NCBI GenBank assembly: GCA_944380285.1
Contig: CALWGZ010000005.1
Span: 1 to 64,000 of the forward strand
Reading direction: 5' to 3'
Source of the DNA: an uncultured Christensenellaceae bacterium
GTDB taxonomy: Bacteria; Bacillota; Clostridia; Christensenellales; UBA3700
Length of the DNA stretch: 64,000 nt
Shown here: positions 52,041 to 61,220 of the stretch, one piece after another
Position numbering within the stretch: position 1 is the stretch's first letter
How the letters are laid out: each line of letters opens with the position of its first letter
Notes under the pieces: model-generated
Databases searched by the model: none
The model's input: the letters and a program-made list of their open reading frames with translations, nothing else
Told to the model about the DNA's origin: nothing
Position numbers and translations under genes: made by a program

Positions 52041-53269
52041 AGGTCGCGGTCTGCAACCTCGGTTGCAAAGTCAACAAGTATGAGTGCGACTGCATCGTCA
52101 CCGCGCTGCGCCGCATGGGACACGAGGTCGTCACGGCGCTCGAGCCGGCGGACGCTTACATCGTCAACACCTGCGCGGTGACGGGCGAGGCGGAACGCAA
52201 GTCGCGCCAATTCGTCACGCGCTGTCTGCGCCAAAATCCTTCGGCGACGGTCGCGGTGATCGGCTGCGCGAGCCAGCACGACGCAAGCGCGTTCCGCAGC
52301 AAGAGCGGCGTGACCTATATCGGCGGCGTCGCCGACAAGGCGGCGGCAGCGGTGCGCTTTTGCGAAAAGGCGACCGACGTAGCGCCGCTTCCGCTCGAAT
52401 ACGACGGACTTTGCGACCCCGCCGAGGACCGCACGAGGGCGTACATCAAGGTTCAGGACGGCTGCGACAACTTCTGTTCGTATTGTCTCATTCCGTACCT
52501 GCGCGGCCGCAGCCGCTCGCGCGCCCTTGCCGATTGCGTCGCCGAGTGCGAGGCGGTCGCCGCGCGCAGCCGCGAGATCGTGTTGACGGGCATCGACCTG
52601 TCGTCGTACGGCAAGAACATCGGTTCGTCGCTTGCCGAACTCATCGCCGCGCTCAAAGACGTCGACGTCCGCATCAGATTGGGTTCGCTCGAGGTCGGCG
52701 TCGTCGACGAAAAGCTGCTCGGCGCGCTCAAAGGGCTCAAACGGTTTTGTCCGCAATTCCACCTGTCGCTCCAAAGCGGCGGCGACGCGGTGCTCAAACG
52801 CATGAACCGCCACTATACATCCGCGCAATACGCGGCGAAGGTCGCGCTCATCCGCGAGGCGTTCCCGGACGCGGCGGTCACGACCGACCTCATTTGCGGC
52901 TTTCCGACCGAGACGGAGGGCGACTTTGAGCAAAGTCTCGAGTTTGTCGAGAGCATGCGTTTTGCGCAAGTGCACGTCTTCGGCTATTCACCGCGCAGTG
53001 GTACGGTCGCGGCAAAGCTGCCGCAACTGCCGGCAAACGTCGTCGAAAAGCGCGTCGCGCGCGCCGTCGCGGTCGCCGAAAAGTGCAAGCGCGAGTTTTT
53101 GAGCGCCCTCGTCGGCAAACGCCTCGACGTGCTCGCCGAGCAATACGAGGACGGCTGCACGAGCGGACACAGCCTCGAATTCGTCAAGGCGTACGTTCCC
53201 GGGCGGCACGACGGCGAACTGTCCGTCACGGTCAAACAGTTGTACAAAGACGGCGTCATCGCCGAATAG
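52037..53269 (+). CDS. mtaB: tRNA t6A37 methylthiotransferase MtaB
   Basis: Start set at GTG 52037 (translating to MKVAVCNLGCKVNKYECDCI), coupled to the rsmE stop, with AGGAGAG upstream. The 410-aa radical-SAM enzyme has the UPF0004 cysteines (NLGCKVN, VNTCAVT, VIGCASQ), the radical-SAM motif QDGCDNFCSYCLIPYLRG, and a C-terminal TRAM-like region. It converts t6A37 to ms2t6A37 in tRNA reading ANN codons. Confidence 0.93.
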   Translation: MKVAVCNLGCKVNKYECDCIVTALRRMGHEVVTALEPADAYIVNTCAVTGEAERKSRQFVTRCLRQNPSATVAVIGCASQHDASAFRSKSGVTYIGGVADKAAAAVRFCEKATDVAPLPLEYDGLCDPAEDRTRAYIKVQDGCDNFCSYCLIPYLRGRSRSRALADCVAECEAVAARSREIVLTGIDLSSYGKNIGSSLAELIAALKDVDVRIRLGSLEVGVVDEKLLGALKGLKRFCPQFHLSLQSGGDAVLKRMNRHYTSAQYAAKVALIREAFPDAAVTTDLICGFPTETEGDFEQSLEFVESMRFAQVHVFGYSPRSGTVAAKLPQLPANVVEKRVARAVAVAEKCKREFLSALVGKRLDVLAEQYEDGCTSGHSLEFVKAYVPGRHDGELSVTVKQLYKDGVIAE

Positions 53270-53277
53270 GAGGAAAT

Positions 53278-53685
53278 ATGGACGACTGCATTTTTTGCAA
53301 GATAATCAAGGGCGACATCCCTTCGTACAAGATCTATGAGGACGACAAGACCTATGCGTTCCTCGACATCGCGGGCGACTTTGAGGGACATACCCTCGTC
53401 GTGCCCAAGGCGCATACCGCAGACTTGATCGCATGCCCCGAAGGCGACCTCGCCGCCGTCTTTGCGACCGCGCGCAAACTCGCCAAACACTTTGTCGAGG
53501 ATCGCGGCTTTGACGGCGCGAACCTCGTCAATTGCACGCGCGAAGCGGGGCAACAAAGCGTGTTCCACTTCCACGTCCACGTCATCCCTCGTCGCAACGG
53601 AGACGGCGCGAACGTGTTCAACACCCGTCCCGACCAAGGCTACGACCTCGCGTCGATTGCGAAAAAACTCGCGTTGAAAGCGTAA
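53278..53685 (+). CDS. HIT family nucleotide hydrolase
   Basis: Start set at ATG 53278 behind TAGGAGGAAAT. The 135-aa protein shows [20 protein letters not shown] and the histidine triad HFHVHVIPR. It is an Hint/HinT-type purine nucleoside phosphoramidase by similarity. Eight bp after mtaB, so part of the same operon. Confidence 0.93.
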   Translation: MDDCIFCKIIKGDIPSYKIYEDDKTYAFLDIAGDFEGHTLVVPKAHTADLIACPEGDLAAVFATARKLAKHFVEDRGFDGANLVNCTREAGQQSVFHFHVHVIPRRNGDGANVFNTRPDQGYDLASIAKKLALKA

Positions 53686-53702
53686 AAAGCGCGTTCGTAC
53701 AG

Positions 53703-53731
53703 TTGACAAAAGGCGCGCACGCCTTTATAAT
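53703..53731 (+). promoter_or_regulatory. rpsU promoter with hairpin in the spacer
   Basis: TTGACA (53703-53708), a 17-bp spacer, TATAAT (53726-53731). The spacer contains the inverted repeat AAGGCG/CGCCTT (loop CGCA), an unusual feature that could be an operator or simply chance. Confidence 0.7.
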
Positions 53732-53774
53732 AAGAAAGCAAAATATGACCCGATTGCGGGAAGGAGGCGATAAC

Positions 53775-53954
53775 ATGTCCACAGTAAGAGTAGGCGAGAC
53801 CGAGAATCTCGAGAGCGCTCTCAAGCGTTTCAAGCGCAAGTGCGCCAGAGACGGCATTATCGGCGAACTCCGCAAGAGGGAAGCGTACGAGAAGCCCAGC
53901 GTAAAGCGCAAGAAGAAGGCTGAGGCGGCACGCAAGCGCATGTATAAGTCCTGA
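53775..53954 (+). CDS. rpsU: Ribosomal protein S21
   Basis: Start set at ATG 53775 ([20 protein letters not shown]) after AAGGAGGCGATAAC. A 59-aa protein of S21 length, with the typical [20 protein letters not shown] and a basic C-terminal helix. A small-subunit protein near the anti-SD end of 16S rRNA. It has its own promoter and is followed directly by structured repeat copy B, which overlaps the stop codon by about 2 nt. Confidence 0.95.
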   Translation: MSTVRVGETENLESALKRFKRKCARDGIIGELRKREAYEKPSVKRKKKAEAARKRMYKS

Positions 53955-54174
53955 CCGCGCCGCGCGTATGTGGGCAAGGTTGAGGCGGCGGCTTTTACGC
54001 AGGGGCATCGTCCCGCCGCTTGCTAAGACCCAAGGGTATTGACCTGCGCGGTCGATGACTCGCCCCTGCGCAAAATACGCTCGCCTCAACTGCGAGCACC
54101 GACAAAAAAATTCCGACGGCAAAACGCCGTCGGATATTTTTATGTCGGCTTGCCCACATACGCGCGGCGCGGTC
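53953..54174 (+). repeat. Structured intergenic element, copy B
   Basis: Arms GACCGCGCCGCGCGTATGTG (5') and CACATACGCGCGGCGCGGTC (3') are perfect complements, extended by GGCAAG/CTTGCC, and a T-run follows. The interior matches copies A, C and D, including GCTAAGACCCAAGGGTATTG and a terminator-like CCGACGGC/GCCGTCGG hairpin. One tail unit (GGCTTGGCTCAATGACGGGC) follows to about 54212. It directly abuts rpsU, so it probably forms the 3' end of that mRNA. Confidence 0.8.
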
Positions 54175-54312
54175 TTTTTTTAGGCTTGGCTCAATGACGG
54201 GCAGGCAAGGAGCATTGCAACTGCGAGCACCGTCTGCGCGACGCGTTCGGCGGTAACGCCTCTCGATGCCGCCGAATATTATATATTATCAATATTATAG
54301 AGGTGAGAGGTC

Positions 54313-55017
54313 ATCGTCGAATATACGTTCCGCCGCGGCGACGGGAGCGAAAGCGCGCCGCTTGTATTCTTGCACGGTTGGGGAGGGGATAGGCATTCTT
54401 TGGACGCGCTCGCGCTCAGATTGGGCGGGTTCGACCGCTATTCTCCCGACCTGTTCGGTTTCGGTTCGACGCCGCTCGACAGGGCGATGACCGTCGACGA
54501 ATACGCGGACGGGATCGCCGAGTGGATGAGCGAGTTCGCCGTCGGCGGCGCGGTGGTCGTCGCGCACTCGTTTGGCGGACGGGTCGCGATCTCGCTCGCC
54601 GCGCGGCACCCCGAGGCGGTCAAAGGACTTGTTCTGATCTCGTCCGCAGGAGTCAGACCTAGGCGAAGTTTGCGCCGCTTCTGCAAGGTGGCGGCGTTCA
54701 AATTGAGGCGGCGGCTGGGGCTGGATGTGTCGAGATGCGGCTCTCCCGATTACAGGGCGGCGCAGGGCTGTCTGAGAGAGGTACTCAAACTCGCGGTGAG
54801 AGATCATCAAGAGGGACAATTGCGCAAAATTTGTGTGCCCGTGTTGGCTGTATACGGAAAAGACGATCGCGAAACGCCGCCGTACACCGCCAAAAAGATC
54901 GCTCGTCTCGTCGCGGACGGCGCGGCGATAGGGTTGAGCGGAGGGCATTTTTGCTATCTCGATCACGCGGTTACGATCGCGGCGGCGATACGCGCGCTGG
55001 CGGAGGGGGTAGTATGA
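54313..55017 (+). CDS. Alpha/beta hydrolase, possibly with AUC start
   Basis: Homology begins before the first usual start (TTG 54370): the first beta strand (IVEYTFRRGDGSESAPLVFL) is encoded from 54313, where an ATC codon lies behind GAGGTGAGAGGTC, and the frame is closed by TGA at 54304. The fold motifs are LHGWGGD, the nucleophile elbow VVAHSFGGRVAIS (Ser), VYGKDDRETP (Asp) and SGGHFCYLDH (His). About 234 aa, cytoplasmic, substrate unknown. Overlaps the murF-like gene by ATGA, linking it to peptidoglycan synthesis. Confidence 0.75.
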   Translation: MVEYTFRRGDGSESAPLVFLHGWGGDRHSLDALALRLGGFDRYSPDLFGFGSTPLDRAMTVDEYADGIAEWMSEFAVGGAVVVAHSFGGRVAISLAARHPEAVKGLVLISSAGVRPRRSLRRFCKVAAFKLRRRLGLDVSRCGSPDYRAAQGCLREVLKLAVRDHQEGQLRKICVPVLAVYGKDDRETPPYTAKKIARLVADGAAIGLSGGHFCYLDHAVTIAAAIRALAEGVV

Positions 55018-56555
55018 TCGCGGCGTTTTGCACGCTCGGGATGCTCGCCGCGGCGCTGCCGTTCTTTGCGCTGTTCCAATTGTCCGGTTACCGCGCGGTA
55101 CGCGACCGCAAGGCGCGCAAGTTCGCTTTGAGTGCGGAGCTGTCTGCGCTCGCCGCGGCGGCGGTGGGCGCGCTTGCCGCACTGTTTGCCGGCGATTTGA
55201 CATACTTTGCGCTTGCGCCGTTTTTCGCCGTCTTTGCCGTCGCGCTGACCGTGCGCGCGCTCAAACGCTTTGCCAAAACTCCGCCGCGCGTCACCGCGCG
55301 CTTTGTCAGACTGTGCGCGTCGGGGCTGTTTGTCTGTGCGGCGGCGGGGGTCGCGGCAGAGTTTGCGGCGCGCGGCGCGGGAATGAGGTGGTCGGGGCTT
55401 TTTGCCGCGGCAACGTATGCGCTTGCGCCCGCTTCGGCTTATGTCGCGCTTGCGCTTTCGCTGCCCGGCGAGAGGGCGATCGCCGCGAAGTATAAACGCC
55501 GCTGCCGCCGTGCGCTCGCCGCAAAGCCCGAGCTGTTGACGATCGCGATCACCGGCAGTTTCGGCAAGACGGGGGTCAAGACCTATCTCGCCGCGATGCT
55601 GTCCTCGCGCTATCGCGTGTTCGCGTCGCCAAAGAGTTACAACACGCCCGCCGGGATATGCCTCAGCGTCGCCGCGATGCCCAAGGATGCGCAGATCTTC
55701 ATTGCCGAGGTCGGCGCGCGCAAGAGGGGCGACGTCGCCGAGATATGCAAAATGATCGAGCCGGTTTACGGGCTGGTGACCGGTGTCGCAGAGCAGCATT
55801 TGGAGACGTTCGGCTCGCTTGAAAACGTCTTTGCGGCAAAGAGGGAATTGCCCGATCATCTCGCCGCGCACGGAGGAACGTGCTGTTTCAACACGCGCAA
55901 CGGCGGGGCGGCGCGGATGTATCGCGAGTGCGGATGCCGCGCGCTGTCGTCGGGAGACTGCGGCGATTGCGCGATCGAAGGGGTAGCGCTTTCGGCGGAG
56001 GGCGGCGCGTTCACGCTCGTCTTTTGCGACGGCGAGAGGGCGGAGTGCCGCACCCGGCTTTTGGGTCGCGCCAACATCGAGAACGTCGCTCTCGCCGCCT
56101 GCGCGGCGCATGACCTCGGCGTGTCGGCAAGCGAGATCACCGCGGCGGTCGCGGCTCTCGAACCGGCGCCGCATCGCATGCAGCTCATCAAGTCAGGTGC
56201 GCTGACGATAATAGACGACAGCTACAACGCCAATCCCGTCGGGGTAAAAAACGCGTTTGACGCGCTCGGGCTGTTCGAGGGAAAGAGGGCGGTCGCGACT
56301 CAGGGCATCGTCGAGGGCGGCAAAGAGGGCGCGAGGCTCAACTTCGAGCTGGGGCGCGAGCTCGCCGCGGTCGCCGACGTCGCGATCGCGATAGGTCCCA
56401 ACGCCGCCGACATCGAGAGGGGGCTTGCGAGCGCGGGCTATCTCGGCAAGCTGTACGCCGCGCGCGATCTCGAGGACGCGAAAAGACTGTTCGCGACCGT
56501 GTTGGACGGCGTGTCGGTCTTGCTCATCCAAAACGATCTGCCGGACAACTATTGA
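55014..56555 (+). CDS. murF: MurF-like Mur ligase with N-terminal membrane domain
   Basis: Start set at ATG 55014 (MIAAFCTLGMLAAALPFFAL), overlapping the previous stop. In the 513-aa protein, residues 1-155 carry several membrane helices, unlike classical soluble MurF. The ligase part follows: ATP loop TIAITGSFGKTGVKTYL, SPKSYNTPAGICLSV, FIAEVGARKRGD, and RMQLIKSGALTIIDDSYNAN. MurF joins D-Ala-D-Ala to the UDP-MurNAc-tripeptide. A ddl gene follows 53 bp later, fitting this role. The membrane-anchored form is known in some Clostridia. Confidence 0.85.
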   Translation: MIAAFCTLGMLAAALPFFALFQLSGYRAVRDRKARKFALSAELSALAAAAVGALAALFAGDLTYFALAPFFAVFAVALTVRALKRFAKTPPRVTARFVRLCASGLFVCAAAGVAAEFAARGAGMRWSGLFAAATYALAPASAYVALALSLPGERAIAAKYKRRCRRALAAKPELLTIAITGSFGKTGVKTYLAAMLSSRYRVFASPKSYNTPAGICLSVAAMPKDAQIFIAEVGARKRGDVAEICKMIEPVYGLVTGVAEQHLETFGSLENVFAAKRELPDHLAAHGGTCCFNTRNGGAARMYRECGCRALSSGDCGDCAIEGVALSAEGGAFTLVFCDGERAECRTRLLGRANIENVALAACAAHDLGVSASEITAAVAALEPAPHRMQLIKSGALTIIDDSYNANPVGVKNAFDALGLFEGKRAVATQGIVEGGKEGARLNFELGRELAAVADVAIAIGPNAADIERGLASAGYLGKLYAARDLEDAKRLFATVLDGVSVLLIQNDLPDNY

Positions 56556-56607
56556 CGAAAATGCGCATATAATAGACACCGGCAAGAAAATATACGGAGG
56601 TGCAGAT

Positions 56608-57723
56608 ATGCTTGTCGCAGTGCTTTACGGCGGCGATTCGTGCGAAAAGGAAGTGTCCGTGATCACCGGCATCCAGGTGATGAACGCGCTCAAAGCGCGG
56701 CACGACGTCGTGCCCGTCTATATGACTGAGGAGGGATTTTTTTCGCCCAAGGACGCGTGTTCCGTCGCGACCTATCTCGGCAAGAGCGCGCGCCGCCGCA
56801 GGGTCTATTTGACCGAGCGCGGGCTGTACCGCAAGCGGGCGGGGTTGCTCGTGCCGTTTGCCCGTCCCGAGTGCGTGGTCGTATGCACTCACGGCGGCAG
56901 CGGCGAAAACGGCGAGGTGCAGGGCTTGCTGTCAGTGCTAAGATTGCCCTACACCTGCGCCTCGGTCGAGGGCTCGGCGATCGGGATGAACAAGGTTTTG
57001 TCAAAGCGGCTTTTCGACTCGCTCGGACTGCGCTCGGCAAGGTGGAGGAGCTATCACGTCTCGATGACCGACGACGAGATCGCCGACGACGCGGTCGCCG
57101 CTCTCGGTTTGCCGCTGTGCGTAAAGCCGTGCCGACAGGGCAGCTCGATAGGCGTCGCGGTCTGTCGGGACAGGGACGCGGTCAAAGAGGCGGTCGCTGT
57201 CGCGCGCTGTTTCGATGACGACGTCTTGATCGAGAGGGCGTTTGTCGACTTCGAAGAGGTCAATTGCGCATGCCTTACGCGAGGCGGCGAGGTCGTCGTG
57301 TCCGAGACGGAGCGCATCGTGCCGTGGCATGAGATGCTCGACTATGAGGACAAGTATCTGCGCGGCGCAAAGGACACGCCCGGCAGGGAGTGTCCGGCGA
57401 AGATAGCGTCGGCACTGTCCGACGAGATCAAGGCGGCGGCGGAGAAGATCTACCGCGCACTGGGCGCAAGGGGAGTGGTCAGGGTCGACTTTTTCGTCGC
57501 GGACGGCAGCGTCTATGTCGGCGAGGTCAACACCGTGCCCGGCTCGCTCGCGGCATATCTGTTCAAGCCGCTCGGGATGAGCGCGGCGGACGTCGCCGAC
57601 GCATTGATAGAGCAGGCGGTCGCGTCGAAAGACGAAAAAAAGTACAAATTCGATTCTCCGTTGCTCTTTCAATACCTGAATGCGAGTTCAAATGCTTGCA
57701 AAATCGCCGGCAAAATAATATAA
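56608..57723 (+). CDS. ddl: D-alanine--D-alanine ligase
   Basis: Start set at ATG 56608 after CGGAGGTGCAGAT. The 371-aa ATP-grasp enzyme has the N-terminal MLVAVLYGGDSCEKEVSVIT (GG-S/E loop), CTHGGSGENGEVQGLL, the ATP-binding LPLCVKPCRQGSSIGV, and the metal/active-site end VGEVNTVPGSLAAYLF. It makes D-Ala-D-Ala for the MurF reaction. The EVNTVPGS segment differs slightly from the usual EINTLPGFT, so dipeptide specificity is presumed. Confidence 0.9.
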   Translation: MLVAVLYGGDSCEKEVSVITGIQVMNALKARHDVVPVYMTEEGFFSPKDACSVATYLGKSARRRRVYLTERGLYRKRAGLLVPFARPECVVVCTHGGSGENGEVQGLLSVLRLPYTCASVEGSAIGMNKVLSKRLFDSLGLRSARWRSYHVSMTDDEIADDAVAALGLPLCVKPCRQGSSIGVAVCRDRDAVKEAVAVARCFDDDVLIERAFVDFEEVNCACLTRGGEVVVSETERIVPWHEMLDYEDKYLRGAKDTPGRECPAKIASALSDEIKAAAEKIYRALGARGVVRVDFFVADGSVYVGEVNTVPGSLAAYLFKPLGMSAADVADALIEQAVASKDEKKYKFDSPLLFQYLNASSNACKIAGKII

Positions 57724-57724
57724 T
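57696..57724 (+). promoter_or_regulatory. icd promoter inside the end of ddl
   Basis: TTGCAA (57696-57701), 17-bp spacer, TATAAT (57719-57724), overlapping the last codons of ddl. Confidence 0.7.
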
Positions 57725-57802
57725 TACTTTCGAAAGCGCGAACTTTTCGCGCTAGGGTCTACTTGCGATAACGATTTTCGGGCAATGCCCAAGGAGAAAT
57801 AG

Positions 57803-59005
57803 ATGGAAAAGATCCGTATGGACACGCCGTTGGTCGAGATGGACGGCGACGAGATGACGCGCGTCATTTGGGCGATGATCAAGGACATTTTGCTCAAACC
57901 GTTCGTCGATCTCAAAACGGAATACTACGATCTCGGTCTGCCTTCGCGCGAGGCGAGCGGCGACAAGGTCACTCACGAGGCGGCGATGGCGGTCAAGCGC
58001 CTCGGGGTCGGCGTCAAGTGCGCGACGATCACCCCCAACGCCCAGCGCATGACCGAGTACAACCTCACACAGATGTGGAAGAGCCCCAACGGCACGATCA
58101 GGGCGATACTTGACGGCACCGTCTTCCGCACTCCGATCATGGTCAAGGGCGTCGTGCCCTACATCCCGACTTGGGAGCAGCCAATCACGATCGCGAGGCA
58201 CGCCTACGGCGACATCTACAAGGACGTCGAGGCTTACGTCGGCAGGGGCGAGAAGGCGAGCCTCGTCATCAGCGGCAAGAACTCCGAGCGCGTGCTCGAG
58301 ATCTTCGACTTCGCCAAGACGGGCGGAGTGGTGATGGGCATGCACAACACCGACGCCAGCATCAAGAGCTTTGCACGCAGCTGCTTCAACTATGCGCTCG
58401 ACCGCAAGCAGGATCTTTGGTTCGCGGCGAAGGACACCATCTCCAAGACCTACGATCACCGCTTCAAGGACATCTTCGCCGAGATCTTCGCAAAGGAGTA
58501 CGAGTCCAAGTTTAGCGCCGCCGGCATCGAATATTTCTACACTCTGATCGACGACGCCGTCGCGCGCGTCATTCGCAGCAAGGGCGGCATGATCTGGGCG
58601 TGCAAAAACTATGACGGCGACGTGATGAGCGACATGGTCGCGACCGCGTTCGGTTCGCTCGCGATGATGACCTCGGTGCTCGTCTCGCCGGACGGCAACT
58701 ACGAGTACGAGGCGGCGCACGGCACCGTCACGCGTCATTACTACAAGTACAAGGCGGGTCAGACCACTTCGACCAACCCCGTCGCGACCATCTTCGCGTG
58801 GTCGGGCGCGCTGCGCAAGCGCGGGCAGCTGGACGGCAACGCCGCTCTCGCCGAGTTCGGCGACAGGCTCGAAAAGGCGACGATCGACACGATCGAGGCG
58901 GGCGAGATGACCGGCGACCTCGCGGCGATCTGGAAGGGTGAGACGGCGGCAAAGTCGCTCTCGACCGAGGACTTCCTCAAAGCGGTCGCTTCGAGATTGG
59001 CTTGA
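57803..59005 (+). CDS. icd: Isocitrate dehydrogenase (NADP), eukaryotic-type subfamily
   Basis: A 400-aa protein with AAGGAGAAATAG upstream. The N-terminus [16 protein letters not shown], the substrate segment [20 protein letters not shown], and [20 protein letters not shown] identify the dimeric NADP-IDH subfamily found in eukaryotes and many Clostridia and Bacteroidetes. It oxidises isocitrate to 2-oxoglutarate, supplying glutamate precursors and NADPH. Monocistronic, with its own promoter and terminator. Confidence 0.95.
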   Translation: MEKIRMDTPLVEMDGDEMTRVIWAMIKDILLKPFVDLKTEYYDLGLPSREASGDKVTHEAAMAVKRLGVGVKCATITPNAQRMTEYNLTQMWKSPNGTIRAILDGTVFRTPIMVKGVVPYIPTWEQPITIARHAYGDIYKDVEAYVGRGEKASLVISGKNSERVLEIFDFAKTGGVVMGMHNTDASIKSFARSCFNYALDRKQDLWFAAKDTISKTYDHRFKDIFAEIFAKEYESKFSAAGIEYFYTLIDDAVARVIRSKGGMIWACKNYDGDVMSDMVATAFGSLAMMTSVLVSPDGNYEYEAAHGTVTRHYYKYKAGQTTSTNPVATIFAWSGALRKRGQLDGNAALAEFGDRLEKATIDTIEAGEMTGDLAAIWKGETAAKSLSTEDFLKAVASRLA

Positions 59006-59016
59006 ACACGTTGAGG

Positions 59017-59045
59017 CACGGCTTACACGCCGTGCCGTATTTTTA
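59017..59045 (+). terminator. Terminator of icd
   Basis: Stem GGCACGG/CCGTGCC with a short loop followed by GTATTTTTAT. Confidence 0.8.
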
Positions 59046-59126
59046 TGCCAAAAATGACATTTTGTCAAAAATCACGCTTTTTCGAGACGATATTTCGCCA
59101 ATTTTGCAAAAATTGAAAATTGGGTA

Positions 59127-59155
59127 TTGCCAAGCCGGAAATGTTGTGTTATAAT
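59127..59155 (+). promoter_or_regulatory. Promoter of the ppx/gppA gene
   Basis: TTGCCA (59127-59132), 17-bp spacer, TATAAT (59150-59155). Confidence 0.7.
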
Positions 59156-59211
59156 ATACTTGCAAAATATGTGCGGTAACTATTGACAGACGTTACGACA
59201 AAAGGAAGTTT

Positions 59212-60729
59212 ATGGAAAAAATCGCTATCATCGATCTGGGTTCGAATTCGCTGCGTTTGGTGCTTGTCGACATTTTGGAAGGCGGCTACTTTTCGGTAGT
59301 GGACGAACTCAAAGAAACCGTCCGTCTCGCTCAGGATATGGAGCTGGACGGATTTTTACAGCCTGCGCGCATGGCGCAGACCATCAAGACGCTCAAAATG
59401 TTCCGCCGTCTCTGCGACGCCAACAAGGTGGAGAAGATCTATGCGTACGCGACCGCCGCGGTCAGGCGCGCCAAAAATCAGCGCGGGTTCCTCGACGACG
59501 TGCTCGCGACCACCGGCATCAAGCTGCGCGTGCTCGACGAGGACGAAGAGGCGCAATTGGTCTATCAGGGCGTGATCAACTCGATGGACATCCCGCGCGG
59601 TCTGATCATGGACATCGGCGGCGGCAGCACTCAGTTCATCTACTACAACCGCAAAAATCTGTTGCAGCACGTCACGCTGCCGTTCGGCGCGGTCGTGTTG
59701 ACCGAGCTTGCCCAAAAGCACGGCGGCACTCCGCAGGAGCGCACCCAATTCATCGAGGACTATGTCAAAGAGCAGCTCTCCAAATTGGAGTGGATGACCG
59801 AGATCTTGCCCGACACCAAGCTGATCGGCGTGGGCGGTTCCTTCCGCAACCTCGGCAAGATCAGCCGCATGCTCAAAAAGTATCCGCTGTCGATGGCACA
59901 CAACTATGTGATCACTTCGCAGGAGTTCAACGGCATCTATGCCAACATCCGCGCGCTCGACCTCGACAAGACGATGAAGATCAAGGGGCTGTCCAGCGTC
60001 AGGGCGGACATTTTCCCGTCGGCGCTCGCGGCGATCAAGGCGGTGATAGGGCATCTCGGTATGGACGATCTCGTGATCTCGGGCGGCGGATTGCGCGAGG
60101 GCGCGATGTTCCGTTACGCGGTTCCGTCGACCAACGAAAAGCCCATCTCCGACGTGCTCGGGCACAGCATCTATTCGCTGCTCAACTTCTTCGGCGAGAA
60201 CATCACTCACGCCGAACACGTCTACAACCTGTCCATACAGCTGTTCAAACAGCTCAAAGTGCTGCACAAGCTGCCGAGGGCATATGTCAAAGTGCTGCGC
60301 ACCGCGGCGATGCTCCACGACACAGGCAACCGCATCAAATACTACGACCACCACAAGCACTCGTGCTACATCATCCTCAACAGCAACCTCTACGGCATTT
60401 CGCACAAAGATCTTGTGATGGCGGCGTTCATGGCGTGCATGCACCGCAAGGGCGACATGAACACGATGGAGTTCATGCGCTACCGCGAGATGCTGACCGA
60501 GGAGGACGTCGACGCGATCTTCAAATTGGGGGTCATCGTCCGCATTGCCGAAAGTCTCGACCGCAGTATGAGCGGAGTGATCAAGACGATCACCTGCGAC
60601 GTGCTGGGCGACAGCGTGATCATGAAGACGGACAGCGAGGGCGCCGAGTGTTCGCTCGAGATCAAAGACGCAATGACGAGCGTCGGGGACTTCAAGCGCG
60701 CATACAAAAAACAACTTCAGATTTTGTGA
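59212..60729 (+). CDS. ppx: Ppx/GppA phosphatase family protein with HD domain
   Basis: A 505-aa protein. The ASKHA phosphatase part has IAIIDLGSNSLRLVLVDI and LIMDIGGGSTQFIYYN (phosphate loops) and LIGVGGSFRNLGK. The C-terminal HD-like domain has MLHDTGNRIKYYDHHKHSCY. Family members hydrolyse polyphosphate or pppGpp; which applies cannot be told from sequence. AAAGGAAGTTT precedes the ATG. The structured repeat copy C overlaps the stop codon by about 2 nt. Confidence 0.88.
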   Translation: MEKIAIIDLGSNSLRLVLVDILEGGYFSVVDELKETVRLAQDMELDGFLQPARMAQTIKTLKMFRRLCDANKVEKIYAYATAAVRRAKNQRGFLDDVLATTGIKLRVLDEDEEAQLVYQGVINSMDIPRGLIMDIGGGSTQFIYYNRKNLLQHVTLPFGAVVLTELAQKHGGTPQERTQFIEDYVKEQLSKLEWMTEILPDTKLIGVGGSFRNLGKISRMLKKYPLSMAHNYVITSQEFNGIYANIRALDLDKTMKIKGLSSVRADIFPSALAAIKAVIGHLGMDDLVISGGGLREGAMFRYAVPSTNEKPISDVLGHSIYSLLNFFGENITHAEHVYNLSIQLFKQLKVLHKLPRAYVKVLRTAAMLHDTGNRIKYYDHHKHSCYIILNSNLYGISHKDLVMAAFMACMHRKGDMNTMEFMRYREMLTEEDVDAIFKLGVIVRIAESLDRSMSGVIKTITCDVLGDSVIMKTDSEGAECSLEIKDAMTSVGDFKRAYKKQLQIL

Positions 60730-60949
60730 CCGCGCCGCGCGCATGTGGGCAAGGTTGAGGCGGCGGCTTTTACGCAGGGGCTTCACCCCGCCGCTCGCTA
60801 AGACCCAAGGGTATTGACCTTCGCGGTCGATGGTTCGCCCCTGCGCAAAATACGCTCGCCTCAACTGCGAGCACCGACAAAAAATACCGACGGCAAAACG
60901 CCGTCGGATATTTTTTATGTCGGCTTGCTCACATGCGCGCGGCGCGGTC
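60728..60949 (+). repeat. Structured intergenic element, copy C
   Basis: Arms GACCGCGCCGCGCGCATGTG and CACATGCGCGCGGCGCGGTC are perfect complements. Compared with copy B, one T-A pair has become C-G on both sides. The interior is close to copy B, including the GCTAAGACCCAAGGGTATTG core and the CCGACGGC/GCCGTCGG sub-hairpin. It sits directly at the ppx stop codon. Confidence 0.8.
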
Positions 60950-61170
60950 TTTTGTGACGGGTAATGCGATGCGTATCTTTTGCGCGCATACTTCGTCTAG
61001 CCCCTCGCTAAGACCGCAGAGGGTATTGAGCTGCGGGGATGCGACTTGTCTGAGCGGAAAATCTCTCGCTCAAAACTAAACCGCAAGAAAAGAGGACGAC
61101 AAAAAATGTCGTCCTCTTTCTTTCGGCGCGTCTTTGTAACCGTTGCGCGGTCTTTTTTAGCTTGGTACAA
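60950..61170 (+). repeat. Structured intergenic element, divergent copy E
   Basis: Only the core is retained: CCCCTCGCTAAGACC, GAGGGTATTGA and CTGCGGGG, plus a sub-hairpin GAGGACGACA/TGTCGTCCTC and the tail CCGTTGCGCGGTC. Outer sequence differs strongly from copies A-C. Persistence of the core suggests it is the functional part. Confidence 0.55.
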
Positions 61171-61220
61171 TAACAGGCAGGCAAGGAGCATATTTAAAAA
61201 TTTAGACTGTCGGCGTGCGG

